From the NCBI GenBank assembly GCA_002900535.1, contig MUGC01000011.1:1-13769 (forward strand): a stretch of 13,769 bases of DNA, written 5' to 3'. The notes below the pieces were generated by a model. That model saw only the letters and a list, made by a program, of their open reading frames with translations. It made no database searches and was not told where the DNA came from. This DNA comes from Thermoplasmata archaeon M9B1D (GTDB taxonomy: Archaea; Thermoplasmatota; E2; DHVEG-1). Position 1 is the stretch's first letter; each line of letters opens with the position of its first letter. Of the stretch, positions 8,247 through 13,769 are shown piece by piece. The position numbers were made by a program, and so were the translations under genes.

Positions 8247-10883
8247 TTAATGAATAATTCTAAGATAATAACGTAATGTTTTTAAGAAATTAAAGTTTGA
8301 CAATAATTTATTTTTTGACAGGCTAAAATTCAGTGTGCCCCAGTCACTTTCTGCACCGTTTACGTCTTTTAACTTGGCTTTAATTGTGTATGTATCTTTA
8401 GCATAGAATGTATGAGGTTCAATGATATCATCATCAGAGGTGTATGGTCCTTTCCATCCACTGTTATTACCATCACCCCAATCCCAGTAACAATAAATTG
8501 CATCACCCTCAGGGTCTTTCACATCATTTATTTGAAAAGTGTATTCTTTCTCAGGAGCACCATTGCTAGGTCCTGTAATCTCAGGTTTGTTTGGTGGATA
8601 GTTATCAAGTTTTAAAATACGTAGTGTGGGATCTCCAAAAAGATACATTCCATAATACCATTCCTGTTCCCATAGTTCAAATGGTGCTTGCTTATTAAAC
8701 CATGCTTGGAATGCTTCACCAATTGTGGATCCTTTTCCAAGTGGTTCTGTGAAATCATTAAAGTAAAGCATGCTTCCAGATTTTGATGATGCAATTGTTA
8801 TCAGCCCATATGTTGTATTAAATATGTATGCGCCTGCAAGGTAGTTTTCATCTGTTAATCGTCCTGGTCCGCAGGCAAATAAGTTATAAAATAAAACAGG
8901 TGGGTCGTTTTTTTGAATATCATCAGAGACAACCCAGTTACCGTGGTCGAAATAGGTTCCAAGGTTAAATGGGCATCCATTTCCAATGCCTCTTTCCCAT
9001 TTTCCAATTGGTGCAGGGTCGTTAAGGTTTGGTTCTATTGTTGATTCTCCGTTTAGATAATCATATGTTAATCTTGTGGTTTGATTTTTATTTGTATATG
9101 GCCCATTTATCAACCATGTTCCAATATGTGTTATTGGTGTTGCTTCAGGGTTAAAAGTTATGCCATCTATTTGTTTTCCTTCTGAATTGCAAATTTTTGC
9201 ACTGAAACCAGTATCCCCCATCCATTCAGAAGTTTTTACAAGAAGTCTGTTTTCGCCTGATAGAAGATTTATATCTAACTTTTTGTAATCTGCAGTATAA
9301 TCACCATATTTGTTATCAAAGAGTATTTGTTTGCCGTTGAGCCATACCCGTGCTCCATCATCATATCCTATCCATAGTTGACATGTTTTTTCTGAATCAG
9401 CTATTATTTTTGTGAATGCATAGCATACACCATAGTCTGCATCGTTATATTGGTGGTTTATGTCGATGTAGGGGTTTCCTGAGTCGTATAGAGTCCATGT
9501 TTTGCCTCCCATGTTATCTCCTTCATTTGGGTTGATATTTGCCTCAGTTTTTCCAATATAATTAGTGGTAAGATAACTATAAAAATTATCAGGGTTATCT
9601 TGATGAAAGCCATTGAGTAGCCAGCTGCGGATATATTCTGCTTCATTTTCATAATAGGCTGGGTTATATGTTTGATAAATTATATCATTAAAAGGTTGGT
9701 TATATGTGTCAGTGAGATATGCTGAGAATTGATAGTAACCTGCTTCCTGACTTATTTTACATAGAAGTTGATTCCAACCTGCATTTAATTGTACATTAAT
9801 TCTGAATTCGTCTTTTTTCCAATCTGAATATCTATCTTTTGTTAAGACTACTTCGTTATTTAACCAGACTTTTATCCCATCGTCAGAACCAACAAGAAGC
9901 CTAGCAGATCTATCTGTTGGTGAGTAAATGTAGACATGGGCATATGCTGTTGATTCAGTTGGTCTTGTTCCAAAATAATGGCCTCCTGAGTAGCTATGAA
10001 CACATACTTGCACAAAATGTTGTCCTAAACTCATTTGGCTCAGATAATCTTGAGCTGTTGTATAAAAACCATAATCATACCGTGTGACATCATCATTGTA
10101 TACATTATTTAAAAACACATCCATATCATACCAATCTTCTTCAACATATTCCAATCCACGCCATGGTTGCCATAGTTGCCCTTTTCTATAACTGTGAACT
10201 TTTGAGAAATAATCATTTATCAAGTTTTTTTCAGAATCATAGGTCAAGGATGATGTATAAATTCGGCCTACGTATATCTCTGGTCCTGTGTCACCATTGC
10301 CTGAGCTATGAGATTCGAAGTCACCATCTTTATCTGCATCGTTCCAGTTGCCATCAAGATCCATAAAAAACAAATCACAAGGAAAAACATCCTCTGAAAC
10401 TTCTGCCCATGCAATAGTGATATCACCTATAAAAACGACGCCTAAACAACCTTGGAGGTATTGGTTTTTTACCCAGTTTTTAATTTCATCAGGAGTGCCA
10501 TGTGAAACTGTTTCCAGATAAACAGAATATCCTTCTATGGTAAGATCATCTACATATTGAGTTATGTTATCAGAAATATAAGGGTACAGAGTTGCATCGA
10601 CTAATAATGAAATACCATTATTATTTTTAATAGAGGTAATCTCCGTTGTAAAAAACTCTGCTGGTTGTAAGGGATGATTTTTTATGTATTCTTCATAAGT
10701 CCCTGGTAGCTCACCGTTAGGTGAAAACCATTGTAACTTTTTTATGTATGTGCCTTCTTGAATAATAGAAATATCTACGTTCTTGTTAATATTCTGATTT
10801 ATTAGATTAAGAGATGAAGTAGATGAAAATGATGTGATTAATAAAATCATTAGGATTATAAATAAACTTTTAAATTTTTTCAT
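8247..10883 (-). CDS. Secreted C25-like (gingipain-type, caspase-fold) cysteine peptidase with inserted beta-sandwich units and PKD module
   Basis: The 878-residue protein starts with a clear signal peptide (MKKFKSLFIILMILLITSFS). A caspase-fold region begins near residue 90 and shows features typical of peptidase family C25: GCLGVVFIGDI at 145-155, FPCDLFFMDLDGNWND at 167-182, PEIYVGRIYTS at 201-211, a candidate catalytic His in VHSYSGGH (H296 or H302), a candidate nucleophile in LFACGPGRLTDENYLAGA (C671), a GLITIASSKSG strand at 693-703, and the closing GMYLFGDPTLRI at 745-756. Gingipain has its His and Cys about 33 residues apart. Here they are about 370 apart because two units of about 170 residues are inserted (about 303-632). 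A PKD-like module follows (about 763-855, with WDWGDG at 800-805), then a basic tail without a membrane helix. It probably degrades extracellular protein. Activity and specificity are inferred. Confidence 0.85.
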   Translation of the reverse strand: MKKFKSLFIILMILLITSFSSTSSLNLINQNINKNVDISIIQEGTYIKKLQWFSPNGELPGTYEEYIKNHPLQPAEFFTTEITSIKNNNGISLLVDATLYPYISDNITQYVDDLTIEGYSVYLETVSHGTPDEIKNWVKNQYLQGCLGVVFIGDITIAWAEVSEDVFPCDLFFMDLDGNWNDADKDGDFESHSSGNGDTGPEIYVGRIYTSSLTYDSEKNLINDYFSKVHSYRKGQLWQPWRGLEYVEEDWYDMDVFLNNVYNDDVTRYDYGFYTTAQDYLSQMSLGQHFVQVCVHSYSGGHYFGTRPTESTAYAHVYIYSPTDRSARLLVGSDDGIKVWLNNEVVLTKDRYSDWKKDEFRINVQLNAGWNQLLCKISQEAGYYQFSAYLTDTYNQPFNDIIYQTYNPAYYENEAEYIRSWLLNGFHQDNPDNFYSYLTTNYIGKTEANINPNEGDNMGGKTWTLYDSGNPYIDINHQYNDADYGVCYAFTKIIADSEKTCQLWIGYDDGARVWLNGKQILFDNKYGDYTADYKKLDINLLSGENRLLVKTSEWMGDTGFSAKICNSEGKQIDGITFNPEATPITHIGTWLINGPYTNKNQTTRLTYDYLNGESTIEPNLNDPAPIGKWERGIGNGCPFNLGTYFDHGNWVVSDDIQKNDPPVLFYNLFACGPGRLTDENYLAGAYIFNTTYGLITIASSKSGSMLYFNDFTEPLGKGSTIGEAFQAWFNKQAPFELWEQEWYYGMYLFGDPTLRILKLDNYPPNKPEITGPSNGAPEKEYTFQINDVKDPEGDAIYCYWDWGDGNNSGWKGPYTSDDDIIEPHTFYAKDTYTIKAKLKDVNGAESDWGTLNFSLSKNKLLSNFNFLKTLRYYLRIIH
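8319..8597 (-). other. PKD-like domain of the peptidase
   Basis: Residues about 763-855 show the PKD pattern: a proline-rich entry (NYPPNKPEITGPS), DPEGD at 790-794, the diagnostic WDWGDG at 800-805, an H-F-Y-(A)-x-D-(T)Y strand near 824-832, and KAKLKDVNGAESDW at 835-848. PKD modules are common spacer or adhesion modules in archaeal and bacterial secreted proteins. Confidence 0.8.
8994..9962 (-). repeat. Tandem duplication of a ~170-residue unit inside the peptidase
   Basis: Two parts recur in the same order. Part B (residues about 308-392 and 484-570) carries the matching motifs VGSDDGIKVWLNNEV (331-345) and IGYDDGARVWLNGKQ (505-519), followed by L(N/S)-G-(W/E)N-LL-K strands and an F-S-A motif. 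Part A (about 418-467 and 588-630) carries WLLNGF at 421 and WLINGP at 590, then a YL-G-(T/S)-I-PN stretch and a G-W near its end. The offsets are 174 residues for B and 169 for A, so the unit is about 170 residues. The DDG-VWLN pattern resembles PA14-like or lectin-like beta-sandwiches. The copies have diverged at the protein level. Binding to carbohydrate is only a guess. Confidence 0.7.
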
Positions 10884-11122
10884 GTGTAATTCTTCTTTAA
10901 GATCTCCGGCAATCTTTAAAACAAAATAATAATTTTTAATTAATAAATGTTTTGAGCGTTAACTTGGAAGCATATTTTCAAAATTTTTTTTTATTTTTAA
11001 ATTTTATTATTATATTTTTTACTAATTAATGGAAAGTTTAATACATATATCTACAAATTACCCAATATTTATAAGTTAGTTTTATATACATTATATTATA
11101 AAGAAGTTATTGGGGAGTAATA
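10884..11122. other. AT-rich divergent intergenic region
   Basis: This region separates the peptidase gene (minus) from the membrane-protein gene (plus) and holds no gene. On the peptidase side, GGAGATC (minus sense, 10901-10907) resembles a ribosome-binding site but stands 17 bases before the ATG, which is long. TATA-like A/T runs occur at about 10915-10920 and 10928-10943, and neither can be singled out. Long T runs fill 10975-11025. On the plus side, promoter and ribosome-binding signals are listed separately. Confidence 0.5.
11079..11117 (+). promoter_or_regulatory. TATA-like box and strong Shine-Dalgarno before ATG 11123
   Basis: A TATA-like GTTTTATATACA lies at about 11079-11090 and would place transcription start near 11110. 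GGGGAG at 11112-11117 is a good ribosome-binding site, five bases before the ATG at 11123. A second box (ATATTTATAA, about 11065-11073) is possible. The Shine-Dalgarno quality is higher than for most genes in this window, although the ATG it serves opens only a short ORF. Confidence 0.45.
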
Positions 11123-11251
11123 ATGAGGTATTTTTTCAAAAATACCGGATTAATGTTGAAATTTTCTAGTTTCATCTTTAATTTTGTAACTAATTTTTTA
11201 TTCATCAATAATATTGGGGGTAAAATTTCTTATGAAAATAAGAACAATTAG
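11123..11251 (+). CDS. Possible 42-residue leader peptide or small protein
   Basis: A 42-codon frame starts at ATG 11123 directly after GGGGAG (five-base spacing) and ends with TAG at 11249-11251, overlapping the start of the next gene (ATG 11232) by 20 bases in a different frame. The product begins MRYFFKNTGLMLKFSSFIFN and has a hydrophobic, Phe-rich middle (about residues 12-31) and a polar end (SYENKNN). Its arrangement fits a leader ORF translationally coupled to the membrane-protein gene, or a tiny membrane peptide. No family is recognised. The AT-rich content makes a chance frame possible; the ribosome-binding site is the main support. Confidence 0.35.
   Translation: MRYFFKNTGLMLKFSSFIFNFVTNFLFINNIGGKISYENKNN
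11127..11146. promoter_or_regulatory. Perfect 9-bp inverted repeat (operator-like palindrome)
   Basis: GGTATTTTT-TC-AAAAATACC has perfect nine-base arms around a two-base centre. It lies about 35 bases downstream of the TATA-like box and just after the ATG at 11123. As DNA it looks like a dimeric regulator site placed to block early transcription. As RNA it could form an eight-pair stem with a four-base loop close to the ribosome-binding site. The function is inferred; the symmetry is seen directly. Confidence 0.5.
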
Positions 11252-12074
11252 TATTTTTATTTGCATAATTTTAATTACATCTGCAACTTGTGTCCCAATA
11301 TTAAGTTCTCCTAATATTTTACAAATTGATAGTATTAACAAGGATAAATTATCATCGAATGAACTCAAATATTTAAAAAATAATAATGACGGTGAAGATA
11401 TTTTTTTAAAAATTATTAATGATTTAGCATACGGAAAGATTAATGATGAATCTTTTTCTTTTTATACTACTTACTTTGATGAGTTTTTTTCTAAAATAAA
11501 ATCTGTTGACGATTTAAAGGATTCAAAATATTTATCAGAATTAAATCTTAAAATTGATGATATTTATCAAATGAAAACGTATTGGGAGTTATATATATCA
11601 GACAAAACAGATCTTAAAAATATTATGAAGAATCTCAATATCAATGAGAACACATCATTTTTAATTATAATTGTTCTATGGGTTTTTGTAAATGGTGCTG
11701 CTGCGGTAAATCGACCTGATGTTTTTCCAGTTGCTGTAATACTAGCTGAAGCTGTTTTTTTTGGTATTGTGGCCGGCAGTGCTATAACTCAGTTAATATT
11801 TGAAAACACAACCAATCCATTTCTTACAAACATCTATAATTTTTTGAATAATTCAAATATTTTGCCCTCTTTAAAAAATTTATTATTAATGCCAATTAAT
11901 ATCATGTTAGGACTAATTGAATCAAAAAGTCCTATGATTATTGCGATTAACGGGTGGATATTTATCAATATTTTTCTTGCAACATTTTTATATTTACACT
12001 CTAGTTTTGCTATGTTTAAGTTTGTAGCATCAGGTTTATGGTTTATCTTCCCCTTTGTATTAGAATTAATATAA
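11232..12074 (+). CDS. Unrecognised exported membrane protein
   Basis: The 280-residue protein is not recognised. It begins with a signal peptide (MKIRTISIFICIILITSATC, residues 1-20, with possible cleavage near 26). An acidic and Lys-rich, probably helical soluble part follows (about 30-140), then hydrophobic segments near 142-158, 164-190 and 235-278. The segment near 150-180 contains WVFVNGAAAVNRPDVFPVAV. The C terminus is hydrophobic and ends LELI. This suggests an extracytoplasmic helical domain followed by a three- or four-helix membrane part. The ATG at 11232 is chosen over an in-frame TTG at 11214 because GGGGG at 11216-11220 lies upstream at 11 bases and the signal peptide starts properly there. 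It may be coupled to the short ORF before it. The gene stands alone, with 240 bases before the next gene. Confidence 0.7.
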   Translation: MKIRTISIFICIILITSATCVPILSSPNILQIDSINKDKLSSNELKYLKNNNDGEDIFLKIINDLAYGKINDESFSFYTTYFDEFFSKIKSVDDLKDSKYLSELNLKIDDIYQMKTYWELYISDKTDLKNIMKNLNINENTSFLIIIVLWVFVNGAAAVNRPDVFPVAVILAEAVFFGIVAGSAITQLIFENTTNPFLTNIYNFLNNSNILPSLKNLLLMPINIMLGLIESKSPMIIAINGWIFINIFLATFLYLHSSFAMFKFVASGLWFIFPFVLELI

Positions 12075-12114
12075 AACATAAATGAAAATACAATTAAAAC
12101 AAACATGTTTTATA
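12070..12114 (+). terminator. Nested inverted repeats after the membrane-protein gene
   Basis: TATAAAACAT (12070-12079, overlapping the stop codon) is perfectly complementary to ATGTTTTATA (12105-12114). Within this, AAAACA (12096-12101) and TGTTTT (12106-12111) can form a tighter six-pair hairpin with a four-base loop. The position directly after the stop suggests a 3'-end structure or terminator. A/T bias lowers confidence. Confidence 0.35.
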
Positions 12115-12314
12115 AACCAATAATGAATTAATTGGATTTTTGACTATTAAAAATTAATACATAAAAGTTAAAGATACTTTCTATCGATTTAAAAAAAGAA
12201 TACTTGTTACAGTAAATTACACTTGGTTTTTTAAATAACACCGCAGGTTGAACCTTGCATTTTTAAAATTGTAACAAAAACTCAAAATAATACTTACAAA
12301 ATACAAAAAGTAAA
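12075..12314 (+). other. Intergenic region before the radical SAM gene
   Basis: No gene is seen in these 240 bases. The left part carries inverted repeats just after the membrane-protein stop (listed as a terminator candidate). A short hairpin-forming segment, the least AT-rich part, lies at 12243-12258. A TATA-like AAAATAATA near 12284-12292 lies about 26 bases before the ATG at 12315 and could drive a leaderless transcript. No good ribosome-binding site precedes that ATG. Confidence 0.45.
12243..12258 (+). promoter_or_regulatory. Short hairpin/palindrome upstream of the radical SAM gene
   Basis: AGGTT-G-AACCT (12245-12255) is a perfect five-base inverted repeat, extended by GC/GC with a one-base bulge, in the least AT-rich part of the gap. 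It is followed by ATTTTTAAAATT. It could be an operator about 60 bases before the ATG at 12315, or a hairpin-plus-T terminator of the preceding transcript. The sequence alone does not decide. Confidence 0.3.
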
Positions 12315-13016
12315 ATGTATGATCCCTTACAGTTATCAAAAATAACAGAAAAACTTGTAATAAAAGATGATTTAAAAAAATATTACCGTTTCCGCCCAGC
12401 AGGTTTCTACGGTGGGATAGCAACAGCTGATACAGTAGGTTGTAATTTAAGGTGCAAGTTCTGTTGGTCAGGAAATAGCGTTTGGAATGCAAAAAACACA
12501 GGGGAATTTTACTCACCCAAGCACGTGGCGTTAACTCTAAATACTATTGCTAGAAAAAAGAATTATCGACGGGTTAGAGTATCTGGTGGTGAGCCAACCA
12601 TTGGTAAAAATCATCTAATCAAACTTTTAAACAATATAGATTCTAATTTATTATTCATACTTGAAACCAATGGGATTTTATTAGGAAAAGATAAAAAATA
12701 TATAACTAAACTATCTCAATTTAATAACCTTCATGTCCGTGTATGCCTCAAAGGTTGCAACCATGAAGAATTTTCTCTTTTAACTGGAGCAGAGACAGGT
12801 TTTAATTACCAGTTAAAATCATTAGAATATTTAAGGGATAAAGGTTTAAGCTTCAATATTGCAGTGGTTTCATTAAAAAATGATAAAAAAGAACTATATG
12901 AAAAATTAAAAGATATAAATCTTGGTAAAATAATGATTGAGGAAGAAGAAATAAAGTTATATCCGCAAGTTCAAAAAAGATTAAAAAAAGAAGGGCTAAT
13001 TGATTATTTTAAGTAA
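12315..13016 (+). CDS. Radical SAM domain protein of unknown substrate
   Basis: The 233-residue protein has the radical SAM cluster motif CNLRCKFC (Cys43, Cys47, Cys50; C-x3-C-x2-C), which would bind a [4Fe-4S] cluster and S-adenosylmethionine to make the 5'-deoxyadenosyl radical. A SAM-binding GGE motif is present (SGGEP, 90-94), and ETNG at 117-120 and an (I/V)RVCLKG strand near 141-147 fit the beta strands of the partial TIM barrel. The lead-in YYRFRPAGFYGGIATADTVG before the cluster is characteristic of a group of archaeal radical SAM proteins of unknown function (possibly COG5014). The resemblance to activating enzymes is general, and no glycyl radical partner is seen nearby. There is no C-terminal auxiliary Fe-S motif. 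It stands as a single gene. The reaction it catalyses is not known. Confidence 0.88.
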   Translation: MYDPLQLSKITEKLVIKDDLKKYYRFRPAGFYGGIATADTVGCNLRCKFCWSGNSVWNAKNTGEFYSPKHVALTLNTIARKKNYRRVRVSGGEPTIGKNHLIKLLNNIDSNLLFILETNGILLGKDKKYITKLSQFNNLHVRVCLKGCNHEEFSLLTGAETGFNYQLKSLEYLRDKGLSFNIAVVSLKNDKKELYEKLKDINLGKIMIEEEEIKLYPQVQKRLKKEGLIDYFK

Positions 13017-13037
13017 AGCTATGTAATTTTTATTATA

Positions 13038-13060
13038 TTTTTTATTTAGTAAATAAAAAA
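13038..13060. terminator. Perfect 11-bp inverted repeat after the radical SAM gene
   Basis: An eleven-base arm TTTTTTATTTA, a single central G, and the exact complement form a perfect 23-base palindrome 21 bases after the stop at 13016. As RNA it gives a ten-pair A/U stem with a three-base loop. With the T-rich run before it (13026-13036), it is a plausible terminator for the radical SAM gene. It also lies about 45 bases upstream of the next TATA-like box, so an operator role is possible. Confidence 0.45.
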
Positions 13061-13104
13061 AAGACAAAAGTTTTGATAAATATATTAAAAAACTTTATGT
13101 GATA

Positions 13105-13113
13105 CATATAAAT
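13105..13113 (+). promoter_or_regulatory. TATA-like box for the winged-helix gene
   Basis: CATATAAAT is centred 25 bases before the ATG at 13134, the spacing expected for an archaeal TATA box driving a leaderless transcript. The nearest purine-rich element (AGGATG, 13115-13120) is 13 bases before the ATG and less likely to matter. This promoter would also serve ribK downstream. Confidence 0.5.
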
Positions 13114-13133
13114 TAGGATGTTGGTAAAATTTC

Positions 13134-13355
13134 ATGGATGAAGGTTATATTCTTTCAAACAAATTTAGACGGACAATATTTGATGCGTTATCCTCTGGAG
13201 AGACAAACATAAACATGATTTGTAAAAAATATAGAATCATTCCTATTGTAGCAAAAAAAGTAATAGACGATTTTATATCTGGTGGAATACTTGAGAAAAA
13301 AGGTAATAGATATGTTCTTACAAAAGAAGGAGAAAAATTAGCAACAATTATTTAA
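13134..13355 (+). CDS. Small winged-helix DNA-binding protein
   Basis: The 73-residue protein fits one winged helix-turn-helix domain. A first helix (SNKFRRTIFDALSSG, 8-22) leads to the HTH pair (INMICKKYRIIPIVAKKVIDD, about 26-46), then GGILEKKGNRYVLTKEG at 50-66 forms the wing, with the usual G-x-Y-x-L-T-x-x-G pattern. It has no other domain, so any effector or partner must bind to this fold or act elsewhere. It lies 33 bases before ribK on the same strand and is probably cotranscribed with it. A role in controlling this operon or flavin genes is plausible from context only. Its target is unknown. Confidence 0.78.
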   Translation: MDEGYILSNKFRRTIFDALSSGETNINMICKKYRIIPIVAKKVIDDFISGGILEKKGNRYVLTKEGEKLATII

Positions 13356-13388
13356 GAATAAAAAATTGTTTAAAGAAGGCGAAATTTA

Positions 13389-13769
13389 ATGAAACCATAC
13401 TTATTGCAAACACTAAAAGAACTCGCTTTACTTGGAGCAATTAAAAATAAAATAGAAATATCTTCTCTTGAGCTTGGTAAACAAATTGAATCAAGTCAGC
13501 AAACTGCTTCGAGGTATTTACTTGAACTTGACAAAACAGGGATGGTTACACGAGAATTAGGGATTAAAAAACAAATAATACAAATTACATCTTTAGGTGA
13601 AGATGCATTACAAAACGAGCATTTGCAGTATCAACAGATTTTTGAACTTACTGATAGAGTTCAATTTAAAGGTGTTGTTGTATCAGGAATGGGTGAAGGA
13701 CGTTATTATACTGAGCAGATGGGTTACGTTGAACAATTTAAAGAAAAACTTGGTTTTTCGCCGTACCCT
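13389..13769 (+). CDS. ribK: CTP-dependent riboflavin kinase with N-terminal HTH (partial, cut by right edge)
   Basis: RibK converts riboflavin to FMN using CTP in archaea. The window holds the first 127 codons from ATG 13389, and the gene continues past the right edge. Residues about 1-80 form a winged-helix domain: LKELALLGAIKNKIEISSLE, then the HTH around LGKQIESSQQTASRYLLELD (29-48), then a wing ending IQITSLGEDAL (65-74). Residues from about 90 start the kinase cradle-loop barrel, with FKGVVVSGMGEGRYYTEQMG at 93-112 and the LGFSPYP stretch at 121-127. The GVV-SG-GEGRYY pattern is the clear RibK signature, and the HTH-RibK fusion is known in Euryarchaeota. A GAAGGCG element precedes the ATG by about eight bases. 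It follows the small winged-helix gene by 33 bases and likely shares its promoter. Confidence 0.92.
   Translation, partial: MKPYLLQTLKELALLGAIKNKIEISSLELGKQIESSQQTASRYLLELDKTGMVTRELGIKKQIIQITSLGEDALQNEHLQYQQIFELTDRVQFKGVVVSGMGEGRYYTEQMGYVEQFKEKLGFSPYP

Noticed and set aside
8247..10883. Clostripain (C11) peptidase assignment
   Set aside because: The FPxDLFFxDLDGNW, PEIYVGRI and LFGDPTLRI signatures are of the C25 type rather than C11.
10884..11122. CRISPR array, tRNA or other structured RNA in the divergent gap
   Set aside because: The gap is AT-rich without regularly spaced repeats or cloverleaf-like complementarity.
11214..11231. TTG start for the unknown membrane protein
   Set aside because: It would place six residues before a standard signal peptide; the ATG at 11232 gives the normal N terminus and has a G-rich element upstream.
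12217..12516. Minus-strand 99-codon frame over the radical SAM start
   Set aside because: It is antisense to the conserved cysteine motif region of a clear gene and has no family signature.

Overview
The window looks like chromosomal DNA of an AT-rich euryarchaeote. Archaeal signs are an SRP54-type signal recognition particle GTPase, a Nog1-family ribosome-assembly GTPase, a glycerate 2-kinase of the archaeal type, a CTP-type riboflavin kinase carrying an N-terminal helix-turn-helix, and TATA-like boxes placed about 25 bases before start codons. The large exported C25 (gingipain-like) peptidase, the eight-bladed propeller surface protein and the SRP54 details suggest the Thermoplasmata side of the Euryarchaeota, perhaps a sediment lineage such as MBG-D/Thermoprofundales, where secreted C25 peptidases have been reported. 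The lineage is inference; no rRNA gene is present to confirm it.

Layout. 114-2819 (+): srp54, then a glycerate 2-kinase gene that appears to have its own promoter overlapping the srp54 stop codon. 2925-7205 (+): a 1426-residue exported, membrane-anchored surface protein with a PQQ-type beta-propeller and Ig-like modules. 7219-8178 (-): a Nog1-like GTPase, convergent with the surface gene, with a shared hairpin between them. 8247-10883 (-): an 878-residue secreted caspase-fold (C25) peptidase with a C-terminal PKD module. About 10884-11231: an AT-rich divergent intergenic region holding a 20-base palindrome and a possible 42-codon leader ORF. 11232-12074 (+): an unrecognised exported membrane protein. 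12315-13016 (+): a radical SAM protein. 13134-13769 (+): a small winged-helix protein followed by ribK, which runs off the right edge.

How the parts relate. Housekeeping genes (srp54, nog1, glycerate kinase, ribK) are interleaved with three exported proteins. The surface propeller protein and the peptidase fit a cell that handles proteins or polymers outside the cell. No CRISPR array, mobile element, rRNA or tRNA was recognised. The most unusual point is the peptidase. Its caspase-like catalytic domain is interrupted between the presumed catalytic His and Cys by about 330 residues, made of a tandemly duplicated unit of about 170 residues containing PA14/lectin-like beta-sandwich motifs. The next most interesting area is the palindrome and short ORF in front of the unknown membrane protein.
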